A stretch of 45,156 nt of DNA, from positions 1 to 45,156 of the forward strand of contig CAAFWB010000003.1 of NCBI GenBank assembly GCA_900766395.1, in the 5' to 3' direction. The DNA comes from Clostridia bacterium. Its GTDB lineage: Bacteria; Bacillota; Clostridia; Christensenellales; UBA1242. A model generated the notes under the pieces. The model ran no database searches. It was given only the letters and a program-made list of their open reading frames with translations, and had not been told where the DNA came from. Position numbers and translations under genes: made by a program. Shown piece by piece: positions 25,031-33,319 of this stretch; positions within the stretch are counted from its first letter, which is position 1; every line of letters starts with the position of its first letter.

Positions 25031-25817
25031 ATTCAAAATATCGTTCGCAATCAACTTGTTTTGCAAAAACTGAATAACCTTGGTCGAAATCGCTTTGTTT
25101 TATGCAGTTAAATTCGTCACCAACTTGGACTTCTGAAAAACCGCAATTTTTATAAAACTTTTTAAGATTTGTTTGAGTCTGCTTTTCGTTTTCAACATCA
25201 AATGCGCCCGCTTGAAGAACAATGGAACTAATGTCTGAACCAGCACAAAGTGAAGGCAAAAACGATGAAAGCATGTGAGAAGCAAACCCCATACCTCTAT
25301 ATTGAGGTTCAGTTTCAATTTCGTCAACAAAGCAACGAGTTTGTGTGTTTCTGCGTCCAAGGTGCTCAACCAAAACTGTTGAATTAAAAATTGGTCCAAC
25401 AAGTTTGCCATTTTCAACTTTATATCCCTCAATTTTGCCACAAGGTTTAAGAATTGAGAAATCATCTTCACTCTCAACAACTTGACTTTGGTTTTGTTTT
25501 GCGAAAGCTTTGTTCACATAATCACAAATACCTCTGAGTGACATCATGTTTCCGCCACCCAAAAGAAAATCTGTTGCAAGTTCAAGAATTCTTGAATTAT
25601 TTTGGAAATGGATAGAAAAAGCATTAAAAACGGGTTTGCCATCTGCAATTAATTTATTTATTTCTGCAATGTCTTTTTCAGAAACAGCCGTGACTTTTTT
25701 TGCTTGTGCATTATACATTTGAACAAAAGTTCCATGCTCGTTTTGATAAACACAAACAGCATTTGGTTGAACTCCATATTCTTTGCATATTTTTTGCTTT
25801 AACTCTTTTGTATCCAT
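25029..25817 (-). CDS. GNAT-family acetyltransferase with N-terminal extension
   Basis: A 262-residue protein from the ATG at 25817 (GAGGGGCAT upstream). The C-terminal half carries the GNAT acetyl-CoA site: VDEIETEPQYRGMGFASHML (the R/Q-x-x-G-x-G/A loop) and the later LKKFYKNCGF segment that usually packs on the cofactor. The first about 130 residues are not recognised and may recognise the substrate. The acceptor is unknown. It appears to be transcribed alone: it has its own terminator and is separated from tsaD by about 60 bases. Confidence 0.8.
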   Translation of the reverse strand: MDTKELKQKICKEYGVQPNAVCVYQNEHGTFVQMYNAQAKKVTAVSEKDIAEINKLIADGKPVFNAFSIHFQNNSRILELATDFLLGGGNMMSLRGICDYVNKAFAKQNQSQVVESEDDFSILKPCGKIEGYKVENGKLVGPIFNSTVLVEHLGRRNTQTRCFVDEIETEPQYRGMGFASHMLSSFLPSLCAGSDISSIVLQAGAFDVENEKQTQTNLKKFYKNCGFSEVQVGDEFNCIKQSDFDQGYSVFAKQVDCERYFE

Positions 25818-25878
25818 ATGCCCCTCAATCATTATATTATATATGTTATCAAATTATATTTTTTTGTCAACAACAAAA

Positions 25879-26931
25879 TTAAATTTTGACAACGCTTGAA
25901 GCGGTGAGATTTGTGTCCGAAAGCCCCTCGCCCTTCTTCATCATAAAGTATGCCGCACTGCCAATCATTGCAGCATTATCTGTGCAAAGTCCCAGCTCTG
26001 GCATAAATAGACTGATATTTTGTTTTTCGCACTCATTTTTAAGCATTTCTTTAAGTCGTGAATTTGCTGAAACACCGCCCGCCACAACAAGCTTGTCCAT
26101 GCAATATTCGCGAGCGGCACGAGTTGCTTTTTTGACAAGTTCTCCACAGACTTCTTCTTGAAATGAAGCGGCAACGTCTGCTTTGTTTATTACCTCGCCC
26201 TTTTGCTCTTTGTTGTGAACATAATTAATCACAGCGGTTTTCACGCCTGAAAAAGAGAAATTATACGTTCCAACAAGCGGAGTTTTGCAAAAAGTTATTT
26301 CACTTTTCCCCTCTTTTGCGAGTTTGTCAATTTTTGGCCCGCCGGGATAACCAAGTCCCAAAACACGTGCAACTTTATCAAAACATTCTCCGACCGCATC
26401 ATCAATGGTTGAGCCAATGAGCGTTCTTTGATTGTAGTCTTCAACTTTGAGAATCGCCGTGTGTCCACCGCTTGTCAACAAACACATATAAGGCGGAACG
26501 AGTTGTGGATATGTGAGATAGTTAGCCGCAATATGCCCCTCAATATGACTTACTGCAACGAGCGGAATATTGTTTTCAAATGCGAGTGCTTTTGCAAAAT
26601 TTACACCAACCAAAAGTGCGCCAATAAGTCCTGCACCATATGTGACCGCAACAAGGTCGATGTCTTTAATCTCAAGTTTTGCCGCAGCCAAAGCTTCTTT
26701 TGTGACATTGGAGATTGCAAGAATATGATTTCGTGACGCAACTTCTGGAACAACCCCACCAAATCTCACATGAATTGGAATTTGAGTTGAAACAATATTC
26801 GAAAGAATTTTTCTTCCGTTTTCAACAACTGCAACACTTGTTTCATCGCACGAAGACTCAAATGCAAGCACTCGCACGCACTCTTTGTCTTTTAGGTTTT
26901 CAAATTTTTGTTTTGCTTGTTCAAAATACAT
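25879..26931 (-). CDS. tsaD: tRNA N6-adenosine threonylcarbamoyltransferase TsaD
   Basis: A 350-residue Kae1/TsaD protein. The ATG at 26931 has a perfect AAGGAGAATAAA site; in-frame codons upstream lie inside the preceding gene. Hallmarks are LAFESSCDETSVAV near the N-terminus, the metal motif VSHIEGHIAA (His-x-x-x-His), the LTSGGHTAI segment and VAGGVSANSRL. It transfers threonylcarbamoyl to A37 of tRNAs reading ANN codons, working with TsaB, TsaC and TsaE, none of which is in the window. It is the last gene of the helD-prfB-hypothetical-tsaD operon, 1 base after the preceding stop. Confidence 0.96.
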   Translation of the reverse strand: MYFEQAKQKFENLKDKECVRVLAFESSCDETSVAVVENGRKILSNIVSTQIPIHVRFGGVVPEVASRNHILAISNVTKEALAAAKLEIKDIDLVAVTYGAGLIGALLVGVNFAKALAFENNIPLVAVSHIEGHIAANYLTYPQLVPPYMCLLTSGGHTAILKVEDYNQRTLIGSTIDDAVGECFDKVARVLGLGYPGGPKIDKLAKEGKSEITFCKTPLVGTYNFSFSGVKTAVINYVHNKEQKGEVINKADVAASFQEEVCGELVKKATRAAREYCMDKLVVAGGVSANSRLKEMLKNECEKQNISLFMPELGLCTDNAAMIGSAAYFMMKKGEGLSDTNLTASSVVKI

Positions 26932-26932
26932 T

Positions 26933-27559
26933 TTATTCTCCTTGCTCCACCCCGTTTGATGCTTGGCTCTCTTGGGTGTTTGATGCATGGTTCTGTTCAA
27001 CAATCAAATTGATTTTGTTTTGTTTGCTTGCTCTCAAAGCATGACGATTGCTGTTCAAAACATAAATTGCTTTGACACTTGGAATGTCAATATGTGGCAC
27101 AACAATCAACGAATCGTAAAAATCTTTTGGCTTCGTTATGTTCGATAGTTCACTCTCGACAAAATCTTGATATTGCTCCTCAATTTTAGAGAATTCTTCC
27201 TCATCTTGAATTTCAAGCGCACGACTACTGCGTTTTTCATACATTATTTTCATAAAAACAAATTTCAAAAACGCACTCTTATTCAGCATGATATAATCTT
27301 CGCCACTTTGTTCAAAAGAAATCATGACATTTTCATCATTTAAAAACTTTTTGCAAATTGCTGGAGTTGAAAACGCACAAATTGAATTTTCAATCCAATC
27401 TTCTTTGTCAAGATATTGCAAAACATCAGGCAAATCATAGGTAAAATCATCTTGATATGTCCCTGCAAAATCGTCACATTCGATGCTTCCAATTCGGTTT
27501 GGATTATTGGCGATTTTTTCTTCAAAGACATAATTTGGAATCAAACAATATAATCTCAT
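26933..27559 (-). CDS. Hypothetical protein between prfB and tsaD
   Basis: A 208-residue soluble, acidic protein with no recognised domain. The ATG immediately follows the prfB stop codon (TAG then ATG), with GGAGGG upstream. Visible features are a Tyr/Asp-rich N-terminal part (GTYQDDFTYDLPDVLQYL), a Glu-rich helix near the middle (DEEEFSKIEEQYQDFVESEL), and a low-complexity Asn/Gln/Ser tail (NHASNTQESQASNGVEQGE) that is probably disordered. Its place inside a translation-related operon is suggestive, but no function can be assigned. Confidence 0.75.
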   Translation of the reverse strand: MRLYCLIPNYVFEEKIANNPNRIGSIECDDFAGTYQDDFTYDLPDVLQYLDKEDWIENSICAFSTPAICKKFLNDENVMISFEQSGEDYIMLNKSAFLKFVFMKIMYEKRSSRALEIQDEEEFSKIEEQYQDFVESELSNITKPKDFYDSLIVVPHIDIPSVKAIYVLNSNRHALRASKQNKINLIVEQNHASNTQESQASNGVEQGE

Positions 27560-28679
27560 CTAACCCTCCGTAACCTTGTTGCTTTTAATCAAATAAGTGT
27601 TAATAAATTGTTGAATATCGCCGTTCATAACAGCATTTATATCGCTGGTTTCATAGTTTGTTCTGTGGTCTTTGACCATTGTGTAGGGTTGGAAAACATA
27701 TGAACGAATTTGGCTGCCCCACTCAATCTTCTTGATTTCGCCTCGAATTGCGTTGAGTTTTTCCATTTCTTCTTGTTCTTGCTTTTCAACCAGTTTGCTA
27801 TAAAGCATGCTCATCGCGGTTTCTCTGTTTTGGATTTGAGAACGCTCTGTTTGGCAAGCAACAATAATGCCTGTTGGAATGTGAGTAATTCTGATTGCAC
27901 TCTCAGTTTTGTTGACGTGTTGTCCACCTGCACCGCTGCTTCGATAGGTGTCAACTTTGAGGTCTTCTGGCCTGATTTCGATTTCTGGTGCTTCTTGAAT
28001 TTGTGGCATCACTTCAAGGCTCGCAAAACTCGTGTGGCGGCGAGCATTTGAATCAAAAGGCGAAATTCGAACAAGTCGATGAACACCTTTTTCGCATTTG
28101 AGATAACCATATGCGTTTTCGCCCTCAACCAAAAATGTAATGCTTTTTATCCCTGCTTCATCTCCGTCAAGAATGTCATAAATCGTGATTTTCCAGCCTT
28201 GTTTTTCAGCATACATTTGATACATTCGAAAAAGCATTTCGGTCCAATCTTGTGCCTCTGTTCCGCCCGCTCCTGCATGGAGTGTGAGAATTGCATTATA
28301 TGAATCATACTTGCCGTTAAGCAGTGTTGTCAGTCGCACATCTTCGAGATTTTTTTCGAATGTTTTTAATTTGTTTTCAAGTTCGCTCTCAAGTTCTTCG
28401 TCCGAAAACTCCTCAACGAGTTCAACGAGTGCCTCAAGGTCACTTGCCGCTTTTTCAAGCGATGCAATTTGTTCGAGTTTTTTCTCGCATACTCTCACTT
28501 TTCTTCCGTTTTCTCCAACGCGTTTTGAATCGGAATAAAAGTCAGGGACAAGTTGCTCCTCATGAAGTTTTTCAAGGTCGCTTTTTAGTTTGTCCGGGTC
28601 AAAGACACTCCTTGATGAAGTCAAGTGTTGCCTCACCAGTTTTTATTCTTTCTTTGATGTTGTCAATGAGCATTTCCAT
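27560..28679 (-). CDS. prfB: Peptide chain release factor 2, with programmed +1 frameshift
   Basis: RF2 terminates translation at UGA and UAA. The gene is in two frames. Codons 1-26 run from the ATG at 28679 (AAGGAGAATTAAC upstream) to CTT followed by an in-frame TGA at 28601-28599. Reading shifts +1 on CTT-TGA-C and continues with DPDKLKSDLE to 27560, giving about 372 residues. The SPF tripeptide (RISPFDSNARR) that reads UGA and the GGQ catalytic loop (SSGAGGQHVNKTES) are intact. The frameshift is the classic autoregulation: low RF2 lets the ribosome pause on UGA and shift. The gene starts 1 base after the helD stop codon. Confidence 0.96.
28599..28613 (-). promoter_or_regulatory. prfB: RF2 programmed frameshift site
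   Basis: On the minus strand AAGGAG (28613-28608), TGT, CTT, TGA, then C. This copies the E. coli layout of an internal Shine-Dalgarno 3 bases before the CUU slip codon and a UGA-C stop. Confidence 0.95.
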
Positions 28680-28680
28680 G

Positions 28681-30738
28681 TTAATTCTCCTTAATGAATG
28701 ATGTGAGTTTTTTGCCCGAAAGCACAACAAGTTCATGCAGTGCACGGGTTGCCGAGATATACAAAACTTTTTTGTCAACCGCAGTTTTGTAGTTTGCTTC
28801 ATCGCAGTTTGGAATGATAACCTCGTCAAATTCAAGACCTTTGCTCATGCCGCTTGATGTGAATATAACTCCTGTTTCAATGAGCGTGTTTTGCTTGCTG
28901 AGGAGAACACATTTGAGTTTGTTCTCAAAGATTTTATAAAGCTCTTTTGCTTCCTCATCATCTTTTGCAATAATGGCAATTCTTGAATAGTTTTTGTTGA
29001 GTCCTTCCTTAATTTCATCTTCAAGTCGAGCAAGCATTTCACTCTTGTTTTCGCATTTTCTGATTTCAACTGGCGTGCCGTGACGATTGACATTATCCAC
29101 GCCTTCAAGTCCCAAAATCTTTTGAGCAAAATGTGCAATTTCAACTGTGCTTCGGTATGATTTATTCATATAGAGCAAAACTGAATTTGTGCCATAAATA
29201 TTTTTGAGAGTTTGAAGATAATCATCTCCCAAATCTCTGTCAAAACATTGATAGATGTCGCCGAGAATTGTTTTTGGACACTTGTATATTTTGTTAAACA
29301 ACAAGAAATGAATTGGGCTGTAATCTTGCATCTCATCAATAAGCAAATATTTGACAGATTTGTCTGGCGTGAGTCCAACAAAATAGTCTTTTATAAACAT
29401 GATTGGAGCAACATCTTCATATCGCACCACTCCTGCCCCCGAGAACTCAAACACAAGATTTTGCGTTGCAAGAAAATCTTCATAAATCTCAACAAGATTG
29501 GTGTTCTTAAACATTTTGTAAAGTTTGTTTTTGAGTCTTGAAAAAACTCCGCCACCATGTTCGTTTGTGAAATTAATTTCATCGCAACAAAAGTCCGCAA
29601 TATAATCAATTCTTTTTGCAACGTCAAGGTCTTGATATCTCTGATAATAGAGTTCGCCAAGTTTTTCTTTTGTAATCACGCAGTCGCCAACAACAATATC
29701 TTCCGCCTCAAACTCTGCAACAATTTTTTCTTTGAGGTATTTTTGCAAGTTGTCGCAAAATTCTTTTGATGTTTTCTTTTCAATTTCGTGACGGCGGTGC
29801 GTGTTGCCTTTTATCAAATCTTCAAGCATGTCTTCTCTGTCTTCAAACACAATGTCATCACGAAGGTTTTCAAACGCAATTTCTTTGAATGTGATTTCAC
29901 AAATGTTTTGTTCGCCAAGCTCAGGAAGAACATTTGAAATATAATCAGAAAAAATCTTGTTTGGCGAGATAATCATGATGTCTTTTGAACGGATTTTATC
30001 TTTATATTTATAGAGCAAAAACGCAACCCGATGCAATGCAATGCTTGTTTTCCCACTGCCCGCAACACCCTGAACAATAAGTGTTTGAGCAAGTTCTCCA
30101 CGAATGATTTTGTTTTGCTCTTTTTGAATTGTTGAAACAATGTTTTTCATTTTGTTGTCAACATTTTGAGAAAGAGTTTGTTGCAAAATGTCATCGCCAA
30201 TCGTCAAGTCGCTGTCAAACACAAATTGAAGGGCGCCACCTTTGATTTTATATTGGCGTTTGAGCGTGATTTCCCCTTCAATGTCGCCAAGTGGAGCAGA
30301 ATATTTTGCTCTCCCTTTTTCGTAATCATAATACATTGAGCAAATTGGAGCACGCCAGTCACAAATGTATGGCGCCAAAAGGTCTTTTTCGTTTGAGAGG
30401 TGCGCAACACCAACATAAATTTTGTCTGTGTCACGCGTGTCATCTGCAACAAAGTCAATTCTTCCAAAATATGGGCTGTCAATTTGACGATTTAATATCG
30501 CGCGTTTGTCAACAAGTTGAATGAGTTCAACGTCCGCTTGTTCAAGCATTCCGCTTGCACTCGCTTTTTCTTGCTTGTCCATGCTTGCAAATTGGCTTGT
30601 GATATATTCAAGAGCCTCATTCACCTTGATTTTTTGTCCACCAATTTTTTCTTCAACAACGCCAAGTTTTTCTTTGAGGACATCTTCAACTTCATTAATT
30701 CTTTTTGCTTCTGAAAGATATTCTTCTTCGGTTATCAT
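28681..30738 (-). CDS. helD: HelD-type superfamily 1 ATPase (RNA polymerase recycling factor)
   Basis: A 685-residue UvrD/Rep-like ATPase with the HelD layout. An N-terminal coiled coil of about 80 residues is followed by SPYFGRIDF and IYVGVAHL...CDWRAPICSMYYD, which are typical of HelD. Walker A is GVAGSGKTSIALHR (224-237), motif II is YLLIDEMQDYSP, and the late motifs include SSGMSKGLEFDEV. HelD pulls stalled RNA polymerase off DNA in Bacillota rather than unwinding DNA. The ATG has TGGAGGGAAA upstream. It leads the operon with prfB, an unknown gene and tsaD. UvrD-like repair helicase is the alternative, but the N-terminal region argues for HelD. Confidence 0.9.
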   Translation of the reverse strand: MITEEEYLSEAKRINEVEDVLKEKLGVVEEKIGGQKIKVNEALEYITSQFASMDKQEKASASGMLEQADVELIQLVDKRAILNRQIDSPYFGRIDFVADDTRDTDKIYVGVAHLSNEKDLLAPYICDWRAPICSMYYDYEKGRAKYSAPLGDIEGEITLKRQYKIKGGALQFVFDSDLTIGDDILQQTLSQNVDNKMKNIVSTIQKEQNKIIRGELAQTLIVQGVAGSGKTSIALHRVAFLLYKYKDKIRSKDIMIISPNKIFSDYISNVLPELGEQNICEITFKEIAFENLRDDIVFEDREDMLEDLIKGNTHRRHEIEKKTSKEFCDNLQKYLKEKIVAEFEAEDIVVGDCVITKEKLGELYYQRYQDLDVAKRIDYIADFCCDEINFTNEHGGGVFSRLKNKLYKMFKNTNLVEIYEDFLATQNLVFEFSGAGVVRYEDVAPIMFIKDYFVGLTPDKSVKYLLIDEMQDYSPIHFLLFNKIYKCPKTILGDIYQCFDRDLGDDYLQTLKNIYGTNSVLLYMNKSYRSTVEIAHFAQKILGLEGVDNVNRHGTPVEIRKCENKSEMLARLEDEIKEGLNKNYSRIAIIAKDDEEAKELYKIFENKLKCVLLSKQNTLIETGVIFTSSGMSKGLEFDEVIIPNCDEANYKTAVDKKVLYISATRALHELVVLSGKKLTSFIKEN

Positions 30739-30758
30739 TTTCCCTCCATAATAAAAAA

Positions 30759-30813
30759 GACTTCACATGACAAAAAACGAAAAACAAGTTGTTTTTCGTC
30801 AGTCTTTGAAGTC
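30759..30813 (-). terminator. Terminator after the HicB-like gene
   Basis: A core stem, ACGAAAAACAA/TTGTTTTTCGT (30777-30799), is followed on the minus strand by a T run, with an outer GACTTC/GAAGTC pair reaching into the stop codon at 30812. Confidence 0.85.
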
Positions 30814-31102
30814 AATCAGCAGAGCCAAATCTTTTTGTGTCAACAACAGTGTCAACAAGCATAACTTGGCAATTTTTGTATTTATTTGCAACTTTTCCAA
30901 TCTCGCTTGGAAGATTGAAATCCAAATCATAGGAAAGTGCATTTTCAATATACACCCTCAAATAATCTTTGCAATATAGATATGCTTCTTCCACATTTTT
31001 CCCGTTGGTTGAAATGCCTAAATCTGGAATCATTGCAACAAAGTTTTCGTCTTCAAATTCGTCTTTTAGCACAACCATCGGATAAAGATATAACTTTAAC
31101 AT
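30812..31102 (-). CDS. HicB-like antitoxin-fold protein (orphan)
   Basis: A 96-residue protein whose first 55 residues follow the HicB fold: a YPMVVLKDEFEDENFVAMIP strand pair, then DLGISTNGKNVEEAYLYCKDYLRVYIE, as in the partial RNase-H-like domain of HicB antitoxins. No C-terminal ribbon-helix-helix is obvious and no HicA toxin gene (about 60-80 residues with a double-stranded-RNA-binding fold) lies next to it, so it is probably a solitary family member of unknown role. The start has AGGGGTATTT upstream, and a separate terminator follows. Confidence 0.7.
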   Translation of the reverse strand: MLKLYLYPMVVLKDEFEDENFVAMIPDLGISTNGKNVEEAYLYCKDYLRVYIENALSYDLDFNLPSEIGKVANKYKNCQVMLVDTVVDTKRFGSAD

Positions 31103-31167
31103 AAATACCCCTAATAAAAGTAGTCTACCATATATTTGAAAATCTTACAAACAAAATAATAAAAAAA

Positions 31168-31184
31168 CTCCGAGATAATCGGAG
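31168..31184 (-). terminator. Terminator of the small unknown gene
   Basis: CTCCGA-gataa-TCGGAG; on the minus strand it is followed by seven T's. Confidence 0.85.
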
Positions 31185-31191
31185 CAATTGT

Positions 31192-31410
31192 TTATTTTTG
31201 AAACATGCAAAATTCTTTGATTTCGCGTTGAATTTCATCGCGCTTTTCCAAGACTTGTCTAACTTCATTGCTTATTGCCGCGCCAGAAATTGTTGCCTCA
31301 ACACGCTTGCCGTCATGAAGTCTTATACGTCCTGCACAAATTGCGCTATTTGAAATTGCCAAATTTGTTTTTTGTTTATTATTGCTTTCTTTAAGTTTGC
31401 CGAATTTCAT
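31192..31410 (-). CDS. Small conserved-looking hypothetical protein
   Basis: A 72-residue basic protein with a strong ribosome site (AAGGAGAGACAAAA), its own promoter and its own terminator, so it is a real gene although unrecognised. The centre (AICAGRIRLHDGKRVEATISG) looks like a small beta-strand pair, and the rest is a charged helix (NEVRQVLEKRDEIQREIKEF). There is no membrane segment and no cysteine pair. Its function is unknown. Confidence 0.7.
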   Translation of the reverse strand: MKFGKLKESNNKQKTNLAISNSAICAGRIRLHDGKRVEATISGAAISNEVRQVLEKRDEIQREIKEFCMFQK

Positions 31411-31435
31411 TTTTGTCTCTCCTTATTTCGCAAGA

Positions 31436-31464
31436 ATTCTAGCACAAAGATTGAAGTTTGTCCA
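31436..31464 (-). promoter_or_regulatory. Promoter of the small unknown gene
   Basis: On the minus strand TGGACA (31464-31459), 17 bases, TAGAAT (31441-31436), with AAGGAGAG and the ATG 25 bases on. Confidence 0.7.
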
Positions 31465-31647
31465 TACCTTTTTAAAAAATTTTTTTATTTTTCCAAAAAA
31501 TGTCAAAAAGTGACTTTTTTGCTAAAAATAATTTAAAATAATTAAAAATAAATGAAAAATAATTATTAAAAATATTTAATTAAAATAAATAAAATAATTA
31601 ATTAATTTTTTACTCCTTACAAAGTAAGGAGTAATTTATTTTTTTAT
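31465..31647. other. Extremely AT-rich spacer with a hairpin
   Basis: Mostly A and T with AATAATTAAAA-type runs and no gene. The stem TACTCCTTAC-aaa-GTAAGGAGTA (31611-31633) lies just after the hydrogenase stop codon and probably ends that transcript, though the U tract on the minus strand is weak. Confidence 0.55.
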
Positions 31648-33318
31648 TTAATTTATATGCAATAATTTATGAGATAAATTTTTGTCGGCGAGAAAGAATT
31701 CTTCATATATCTTTTGCATATCTTTGTTCTCAAAACTGCGACGAGTGGATTTTGTTTTATCAACATCATAAATTGATTTTGAGCGTTTTGCCTTGATGTC
31801 CTGTTCTGTCACGCGAGAAAAGTCTTGCCAGATTTGACCGCCGCCATTGATGCACCCACCGGGGCACGCCATGACTTCAACAAAGTCATAGTGACTTTTC
31901 CCTGACATGATGTCTTCAACCACTTGTCTTGCATTCCCCAAACCGCTAACCACGCAAAGTTTGAGAGTTCTCGCCCCCGCTTTGACGTTTGCCTCTTTGC
32001 GACCCGCGCTTCCTCGAACTTCTTCAAACTCAATTTTGTCTTCGCCCAAAAGATGACAAGCATAGCGAAGTGTCGCCTCGGTCACGCCGCCTGAAACGCC
32101 AAACAAGAGCGCTCCGCCCGAATATTCTGAAAGCGGGCTATCAAAAGATGTTGGTGACAACTCCAAGAGATTTATGCCCTTTTGTTTCAACAGGCGCGCA
32201 AGTTCTCTTGTTGTGATGACAAGATCAACATCTTGTGCTCGTTCTCTTTCGCCTTTTTTTGCCGTGCAAGGCATAATCCCCACTGTTCTGATTTTGTCTT
32301 TTGGAATGTCGTGTTTTTGAGTGTAATAGTTCTTTATGATTGCGCCCAACATTTCTGTTGGACTCTTGCAAGTTGAGAGCGAACTCTCATATGCTTTGAA
32401 GTGATTCTGCACAAACTTGAACCATGCTGGACAGCACGAAGAAAATTGTGGCAAGTTTTTGTTTTGTTTTATTCTTTCAACAAGTTCTTCCGCCTCTTCC
32501 TTGACTGTGAAATCAGCACCCATATTGACATCAAACACTTTTTTGAAGCCCAACATTTTTAGTGCGGTCACCATTTTGCCTTCTTCAAACGTCCCAATTG
32601 GCATTCCAAACGCTTCGGCAAGACTAACGCGAACGGAAGGTGCAATTTGACAAGTGACAAAAAGATTTTCGTCAGCAAGCATCTCCAACAGTTTTTTCGT
32701 GTCGTCTTTTTCAACAAGTGCTCCAACTGGGCACACAAGCGTGCATTGACCACAGCCAACGCACGGACTGTTTTTCATGTCTTGGTCAAACGGACAGCCA
32801 AGCTTTGTTGAAAATCCCCTGCCAATTTTTGTTAGCGCGTTCACAGTTTGAATATCCCCGCAAACTTTTTCGCATCGCCCACACAAAATGCACTTATTCA
32901 TATCACGCACAATGCAAGGCGAGGACAAGTCAATCTCATATTGATTTTTTTGTCCGCCGTCAAATCCGCTTTGCACTTGATATTTATCGCAATATTCTTC
33001 AAGTTTGCAATAACCTTGTTTTTCGCAATGCTCACAATCTTTGTGATGATTGCTGACAAGCATTTTGAGCGTCATTTTTCGCGACTCCAAAACACGCGGA
33101 GAATCTGTTTCAATCACCATTCCGTCATATACATTTGTTGAACATGCGGTGACAAGTTTTCCGTTCACTTCAACCATGCACATTCTGCAACTTGAGTTTT
33201 CGCAGATGTTTTTCAAAAAGCAAAGCGTTGGGATTTCAATCCCGTTTTCGCGGCAAATGTCAAGAATGGTCTGACCTTCTTTGGCGTCATATTGTTTTCC
33301 ATTAATAACCACTTTCAT
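31648..33318 (-). CDS. hydA: [FeFe]-hydrogenase catalytic subunit (HydA/HndD type)
   Basis: A 556-residue protein from the ATG at 33318 (AGGAAGGTGTGAG upstream). In order: an N-terminal 2Fe-2S ferredoxin domain (CENSSCRMC), a His-Cys cluster (HHKDCEHCEKQGYC), two 4Fe-4S clusters (CILCGRCEKVC and CVGCGQCTLVC), then the H-cluster domain with SSCCPAW, MPCTAKK and VMACPGGCINGGGQ, and a small C-terminal lobe. All cluster and H-cluster cysteines are present, so it should be active. It reduces protons to H2 in the cytoplasm. With the NuoF- and NuoE-like proteins upstream it forms a trimeric HydABC/Hnd-type complex that uses NAD(P)H, possibly with ferredoxin (electron bifurcation). HydE, HydF and HydG maturases are not in the window. 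Confidence 0.95.
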   Translation of the reverse strand: MKVVINGKQYDAKEGQTILDICRENGIEIPTLCFLKNICENSSCRMCMVEVNGKLVTACSTNVYDGMVIETDSPRVLESRKMTLKMLVSNHHKDCEHCEKQGYCKLEEYCDKYQVQSGFDGGQKNQYEIDLSSPCIVRDMNKCILCGRCEKVCGDIQTVNALTKIGRGFSTKLGCPFDQDMKNSPCVGCGQCTLVCPVGALVEKDDTKKLLEMLADENLFVTCQIAPSVRVSLAEAFGMPIGTFEEGKMVTALKMLGFKKVFDVNMGADFTVKEEAEELVERIKQNKNLPQFSSCCPAWFKFVQNHFKAYESSLSTCKSPTEMLGAIIKNYYTQKHDIPKDKIRTVGIMPCTAKKGERERAQDVDLVITTRELARLLKQKGINLLELSPTSFDSPLSEYSGGALLFGVSGGVTEATLRYACHLLGEDKIEFEEVRGSAGRKEANVKAGARTLKLCVVSGLGNARQVVEDIMSGKSHYDFVEVMACPGGCINGGGQIWQDFSRVTEQDIKAKRSKSIYDVDKTKSTRRSFENKDMQKIYEEFFLADKNLSHKLLHIN

Positions 33319-33319
33319 C

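Noticed and set aside
28599..28835. Separate 78-codon gene ahead of prfB
   Set aside because: Its last 26 codons are the N-terminus of RF2 before the programmed frameshift; the rest overlaps helD.
30812..31102. Complete HicAB toxin-antitoxin pair
   Set aside because: No HicA-type small gene on either side; the HicB-like gene has its own terminator and the neighbouring 72-residue protein does not resemble HicA.
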